This document shows positions 58,842 to 64,000 of a stretch of DNA of 64,000 nt, in pieces. The position numbers were made by a program, and so were the translations under genes. The notes beneath the pieces were generated by a model. That model was given only the letters and a program-made list of their open reading frames with translations. It ran no database searches and was not told the origin of the DNA. Each line of letters begins with the position of its first letter. Within the stretch, counting starts at the first letter, position 1. Source of the DNA: Dendrophyllia cribrosa (Eukaryota > Cnidaria > Anthozoa > Scleractinia > Dendrophylliidae); assembly GCA_024195265.1 (NCBI GenBank), contig JAJLRJ010000011.1, positions 24,416,527 to 24,480,526 of the forward strand, read 5' to 3'.

Positions 58842-59165
58842 AAGGGGGGGGGGGGGGGGGGGGGGGGGGGATTCCCTATAATGCGCTAATCCGGGGATGC
58901 TCCGCCCGAAAGGGGTACCTTTTTTAGGCTGGAGGTATATGAAAGGGTAAAAAAAACACGAATTGATGTATAAAAAAAGGTAAGGAAAACTGCCATTTAA
59001 CTATTATAAAAAGCGCCTTTCAAAATATATCAAACAGACCGTGACGTAAAGGCTATATGAAAGGGGTACCCTTTTCAATGACAGTTATATGAAAGGGGTA
59101 CCTTTTTTGGAAAAAAAAACGGTACATGAAAGGGTAAGGGTTTGGACCTTGGGGCGGAGCATCCC
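58842..59165. mobile_element. G-rich MITE copy nested in the foldback element
   Basis: Starts with a run of about 26 G. Contains GGGGATGCTCCGCCC, mirrored by GGGCGGAGCATCCCC at 59,153, and three GAAAGGGGTACC repeats. General layout resembles the 27.5 and 28.3 kb elements. Confidence 0.6.
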
Positions 59166-59860
59166 CGCAGCTCTGCTAGCGCCAACATGAACATCAACAA
59201 CGAGAAAACCTGAGTGAATTATTGTGCGTTCTTCTTAAAACTTATTAGTTGATTATGATAACGTCTCTGGTTCTTTTGAGGACGTGTCTGGAGTTGAATC
59301 GGGAATACAGATGACTGTTGTGCCGGTCGCTTCGGTGTGATGAGAGAAATATGTTCACTGTTAAAAAGTTCCTGTTGCGCTGATCACACCATTAAAACAA
59401 GATTTACTAACTTTTCTGCGGGAGTGTATTTCTGCGGCGGAAAATTTTGCGGGAGTTTTTTGCGGATCTAAGGAAATCCGCAAAAATTAACCCCCGCAAA
59501 ATTAAACTCCTACACGGTATTTATACGCGCGTATTTGGGTGTCATCCTCCAACCCAGACCTTTGGCTCGTCACGTCACGCATCTGGCATACGCGTGAACC
59601 GGAAATAAAGGTACGTCAATACTCTCGTGAGGATATAAAAGTAATTTACTATGACCCGGGTCACTATTACGAAAATTTCAAATACAAACATATTTTTTTA
59701 TTTTTTTTTTCTAAGAACCCTCGACATGTTACCCTCGACCCTCGACATATTACCCTCGACCCTCGACATGTTACCCTCGACCCTCGACATGTTACCCTCG
59801 ACCCTCGACTTTGTACCCTCGACCCTCGACCCTCGACCAAAACCCAGACTCCTTGAGTAC

Positions 59861-60502
59861 CAAGGTTTCATCTATCCCTACTGAGCGGCGTGGATCACTT
59901 AGAGAATTTAACCCGGGAATTATATGTCCTCTCGTTTCAATTAAGGGGGGTTCCAATTATATGCTGAGGCATGCATCTCCAAAAAGGCGGAAAATACGGT
60001 GCTGCATACTGAAGCGGCTTTTTATACAATGTAAAATGGACTTCGAATTTGAGAAAACAACAAAGGTCACGTTCACGTTGACAGCTAACTGCATTATGGA
60101 GTACAGATATATTTACGTATATATAATAAAGATATTGACGGGTTCAAATACAAAAAAGAAAACATTGAATACATTGTACACCGAATATAATCCTAAAACT
60201 AGTTCCTTGGACTCAGTAACTAAGTAAAAAAACTGACTAAGTAAACTGAAGATAAAGACAGCTTAGTCAAGATCGGCAGATCCTTTGCGGGGCTGAAATA
60301 TTTCAGCGATAACACCTATGGAATTCAATGCGCGATGGCACACCCATATAACTTATGTCTGTTACCACGCATGTGTTGACCTCGTTTTCATTTTAACCTT
60401 TTGTCTCCAGTTTTCGTCTGGCAATTTTATCAATTGATTTGCATTTTGGCGGTAAATTCGAGCAAGTTCGACCAACAGTTTTTACTCGGTTTGCATTGTG
60501 AG
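59861..60502. other. intergenic, no gene recognised
   Basis: A/T-rich region between the foldback element and the candidate small gene; a 138-codon open frame begins in the minisatellite and is not credible. Confidence 0.35.
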
Positions 60503-60930
60503 ATGGTAGATACACCAGTCACTACAGTCGATGATATCGAAGAAGAAACACGAGACGAAACACCAAATCCATTGGACGTCATAATGAGAGATTTAGCCGA
60601 AATGCGAAAGGAGAACGAACAACTCACTACGTACTACGTTCGTACGTTCGTACGTCTGAACGCAAGAAAACGCCTGTTTAAAACTCGAGAACGGACTGGA
60701 GTTGATCCGTCATGCTCGGTGAGTGAAGGAGTTCTCTTAAAATTATTTATTGAGCATTACTATTGTTAAAACCGTAGCTCAAAGGAGGAAGGCAGCTCTA
60801 GGTACGTACGAGATTGCGCTACAATAGCTCTGCGCATTATACATTGTAAACAAATAACTTATTCCGCGCATTGCAGGCATTGCAGGACGCCGTTCGAAAA
60901 TGCTACAAAGAACTCAAGAAAAACAGCTAG
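60503..60930 (+). CDS. possible small two-exon coiled-coil protein
   Basis: Exon 1, 60503-60718: ATG giving MVDTPVTTVDDIEEETRDET and a helical VIMRDLAEMRKENEQL. It ends TCG|GTGAGT, a strong phase-0 donor after exactly 72 codons. Exon 2, 60886-60930: after CATTGCAG, giving a short basic helix (DAVRKCYKELKKNS) and a stop. Total 86 residues; an alternative acceptor 9 bp upstream keeps frame. No family known. Supported only by splice signals, composition and phase. Confidence 0.3.
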
Positions 60931-61242
60931 GAGTTCAGGGGGATTTAAAACAGACGTTGGGTAAGACATTTTTTCGTCGTGTCATTTAGGCGATAACCAT
61001 GAAAAATATTGTTATAAAATATAATCAACATGCGCAGTCGAAACGTGACACTAGGAATGTCAAGAACCAATTTCCATTTACTCTCTAATTTGATTTGAAA
61101 CAAAGAGAAGATTAGCGAATATTTTAGTGATATAGCAACTTTTTAGAGTGGTTTTCATTAACCCGTGAAATACACTTTAGCGTATTTACTATTACACTCT
61201 AATTCTTTTCTTAACTATTGTATTCATCTGACTATTACACTC

Positions 61243-61373
61243 TATATTTCACATTTTAAAAGTCAGTATAGAGTGGTTTTCGTAAACCTGTGAAACAAAG
61301 TGTATTTAAAATACACTTTGTTTCACAGGTTTACGAAAACCACTCTATACTGACTTTTAAAATGTGAAATATA
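61243..61373. repeat. perfect 131-bp palindrome
   Basis: 65-bp arms around a single A at 61,308; by eye no mismatch. Related half-sequence (TAGAGTGGTTTTCATTAACC) lies just upstream at 61,145, so this is probably a foldback MITE next to an older relative. Confidence 0.85.
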
Positions 61374-61527
61374 ATAATGCCATGGTTATATTTAATATTA
61401 TTGTAAGACTAACAAACTCGATACTCCCCGGTCATTTCTTTTCTAAGTTCACCGGATTTTCTACAAGAAATCAACGATAGCAACAATTTTAGATCAATGC
61501 ATGGTTCAATTATTGCTTATACCATCC

Positions 61528-61529
<2 letters not shown>

Positions 61530-61559
<30 letters not shown>
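61530..61559. repeat. poly-C tract
   Basis: Thirty consecutive C residues; the surrounding sequence (GGCCTTCGGCC) is GC-rich and repeat-like. Confidence 0.95.
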
Positions 61560-61561
<2 letters not shown>

Positions 61562-62122
61562 CCTTCGGCCAATCCTCGGGACAAATCCGGTCCTTTTGGC
61601 CTGGGAGTAGGCCATTTTTTCACGCGTTCTTGTCCCGGGGGTACAATGGCACGGGGCAAATCGAAATAACTACTTGCGCGAAGGCTTGTGGGTTATTAAA
61701 CACAATGACCGCATAGATAAGTCGGCATTCTTTCTCCAGGTTTTTTTAAATATAGTGTTCGTCTTGAGGGTTAAGGAGAATTTATTCGCGCTATTTTAGA
61801 AGCATTTTTAATTGTTGTTAAACTTCAGGTTTTGTTAAAATACCCAAGGGGTGGGAAATAGAACGTCAAGTGAAAAAAGTTTTGGCAGATCCCCGGGGGT
61901 GTGCCCGGGGAGGGGGGGATGGTAACAGTTGGAATTGAATCATGCATAATCAAAATAAATGGGCTTTTCCCACTGTTTACACTTTAAACAAACAGACCAT
62001 TCTCGAGTGCTTTTTAGCCTCTCTAATAAAGCGAGGCTAAGTGTAAAACCTTTCAAATGACTGATGAGTTTTCATTCACATGTTCTTCGACTAACATGTA
62101 CATTACGTTTTATTGCTTTTAG

Positions 62123-63510
62123 CTACAAGCCGGGGTTATCCATCTTTGAGTGGGTAAATAGCTCTTGTATCAATACTTTGTCTTTCGTTTTATAAAAAAC
62201 CTATGTGGCTGCAGCAAAAAGTACACGTACTGATTCGGTAAAAGAGATTTTTCTTCGGCAGAGACTATTTTTTATGCAAACGTGAACCATATATTGCGAC
62301 TAGCAAGACTTTTTATTGCTACAAGCCGGGCTATCCGTCTTTGAGTGGGCAGCTCGATAGCGGTTTATCCATCTTTGAGTGGGCAAATAGCTCTTGCATC
62401 AATTAATACTTTGTCTTTCGTCAGTACAAAAACCTTAATGTAGCTGCAGAAACAAGTACACATAGGGATTCGGCAAAAGAGATTTTTCTCCGGCAGAGAC
62501 TATTTTTTATGCAAACGTGAACCATATATTGCGACTAGCAAGACTTTTTATTGCTACAAGCCGGGCTATCCATATATCTTTGAGTGGGCAGCTCGATAGC
62601 GGTTTATCCATCTTTGAGTGGGCAAATAGCTCTTGTATCAATACTTTGTCTTTCGTTTTATAAAAACCTATGTAGCTGCAGTAACAAGTACACATACTGA
62701 TTCGGTAAAAGGGATTTTTCTTCGGCAGAGACTATTTTTATGCAAACGTGAACCATTGCAACTAGCAAGACTTTTTATTGCTACAAGCCGGGCTATCCAT
62801 CTTTGAGTGGGCAGTTCGATCGATAGCGGTTTATCCATCTTTGAGTGGGCAAATAGCTCTTGTATCAATAGTTTGTCTTTCGTCAGTACAAAAACCTATA
62901 TATATGCGGCTGCAGCAACAAGTACACATACTGATTCGGTAAAAGAGATTTTTCTTCGGCAGAGACTATTTTTTATGCAAAGGTGAACCATATATTGCGA
63001 CTAGCAAGACTTTTTATTGCTACAAGCCGGGCTATCCATCTTTGAGTGGGCAGCTCGATAGCGGTTTATCCATCTTTGAGTGGGCAAATAGCGACTTGTA
63101 TCAATACTTTGTCTTTCGTTTTATAAAAACCTATGTAGCTGCAGTAATAAGTACACATACTGATTCGGTAAAAGGGATTTTTCTTCGGCAGAGACTATTT
63201 TTTATGCAAACGTGAACCATATATTGCGACTAGCAAGACTTTTTATTGCTACAAGCCGGGCTAACCATCTTTGAGTGGGCAGCTCGATAGCGGTTTATCC
63301 ATCTTTGAGTGGGCAAATAGCTCTTGTGTCAATACTTTGTCTTTCGTCAGTACAAAAACCTATGTAGCTACAGTAACAAGTACACATAGTGTACTCGGTA
63401 AAATATATTTTTCTTCGGCAGAGACTATTTTTATGCAAACGTTAGCCATATATTGCAAGACCTATGTATCTGCAGTAACAAGTGCACTGATTCGGTAAAA
63501 GAGATTTAGT
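62123..63510 (+). repeat. ~230-bp tandem array, about 5.5-6 units
   Basis: Units start with CTACAAGCCGGG at 62123, 62319, 62554, 62781, 63020 and 63249 (spacings 196-239). Each carries two copies of CATCTTTGAGTGGGCA, a CTTTGTCTTTCG segment, ACAAGTACACATA, and TTCGGCAGAGACTATTTTTT. The last unit decays after 63,430. No unit has a conserved ORF. Confidence 0.9.
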
Positions 63511-64000
63511 TATTGCTATGACTCACCCTCCCCTACCTCTACCCCCACTTTCAACCTCTGAACTGTGAACCGACGGCACATATTTCAGTGATTGGATAAA
63601 ACGTATACTAAGTTGCTGCGAAGCATCCTACTCGCTTATCGAAAATCACCTACTTACTTTACTTACTTTTTCTCCTTCTTTTTAAGTTACGAAGATGTTC
63701 ATAACAAAGCCATAGGAAAAACACTGATGACTGAAGTTCGGGGCCTGTTTGGTAGGAAAAAATGGGCCAAGGCAGAAATGAAAGGTATAACACATGTACA
63801 TCATCGGTAAATATCTTTCAGAGTAGTGTAGGTACAGTCAAAGTTTTCTGAGCGGGCACTGTCAGCTCTCCTTGTAGCCACATTGACAAAACCCAGTTTC
63901 TGTAGTTACACAATGTCCTAATCGGCCGCGGACACTTTTTAGGGGTACAACTTAGGTTTTTCTGTTGCTCTTAAGGTGCCCGGACGCCAGGGGTATTAAT
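63511..64000. other. intergenic, no gene recognised
   Basis: After the tandem array. A 72-codon open frame at 63,592 (SILLAYRKSPTYFTYFFSF) has no recognisable family. Confidence 0.35.

Larger units (their letters stand above)
57935..59851. mobile_element. Mutator-like foldback element, 1.9 kb, 9-bp target duplication
   Basis: Very long inverted arms, about 57935-58395 and 59370-59851, starting GAGTCTGGGTTTTGG. Each outer end has a (TCGAGGG)n-based minisatellite. Flanks CTCGAGTAC (57926-57934) and CTTGAGTAC (59852-59860) agree at 8 of 9 bases, and 9-bp duplications with long arms are typical of Mutator-like elements. No transposase. Inside lie a second hairpin and a G-rich repeat related to the 27.5 and 28.3 kb MITEs. 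Confidence 0.75.

Noticed and set aside
59539..59884. Repetitive ORFs reading TLDPRHV-type repeats
   Set aside because: Translation of the TCGAGGG minisatellite; open only because the repeat lacks stops.
62123..63510. CRISPR-like array
   Set aside because: Units are full-length tandem repeats of 196-239 bp without short identical repeats separated by unique spacers; the genome is animal.

Overview
This is nuclear DNA of an animal, most likely a cnidarian such as a coral. The evidence is one intact class A GPCR gene, spliceosomal intron boundaries, and very dense transposon content of kinds common in cnidarians. The organism call is an inference from gene style, not from a marker gene. Few ordinary host genes are visible. 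Most of the window is layered mobile DNA.

Layout. 1-4.6 kb: a broken Harbinger-type transposase and an intact two-exon double-MADF gene on the other strand. 4.9-19.8 kb: a degenerate palindrome array split by a 14.3 kb L1-like insertion with a 16-bp target duplication. The L1-like element carries a twin-priming inversion, and its ORF1 was later split by a DIRS-type tyrosine-recombinase retrotransposon (8379-15900). That element in turn carries four short inverted-repeat elements. In the DIRS-type element one leader exon has a phase-0 donor, and three downstream ORFs (gag, RT-RNase H, recombinase) each begin at a phase-0 splice acceptor, which suggests alternative splicing of a shared leader. 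20-32 kb: a decayed GPCR copy, a decayed nuclease-like multicopy gene, a deletion derivative of a THAP/SAP DNA transposon, G-rich hAT-like MITEs, a peptidase-like fragment, and the intact GPCR with a partial duplicate beside it.

34,616-52,942: an 18,327-bp Polinton/Maverick-class virus-like element. It has 5-bp CTCCC target duplications and 273-bp terminal inverted repeats that differ at about two bases by eye. Each repeat contains a 167-bp hairpin palindrome. The element encodes protein-primed DNA polymerase B (one frame break), an RVE integrase, a double jelly-roll major capsid protein, an A32-like packaging ATPase, a probable penton protein, a YqaJ-type exonuclease, a VLTF3-like late transcription factor, zinc-finger proteins and many small membrane proteins. 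I find no maturation protease. Its genes fall into two promoter classes. Replication and regulatory genes have a CAATTG box 32-40 nt before the ATG, usually with a TATA-like element between. Virion, membrane and integrase genes have a TATATACC-like box almost touching the ATG and no CAATTG box. This reads as an early/late programme, with the VLTF3-like protein as candidate late factor. The only sizeable non-coding gap inside the element holds five copies of a 12-bp GGGGCGCTTCGG motif in both orientations.

53-64 kb: sparse sequence, a 5'-truncated L1-like copy, a 1.9 kb Mutator-like foldback element with minisatellite ends, a possible two-exon small gene, a perfect 131-bp palindrome and a roughly 230-bp tandem array.
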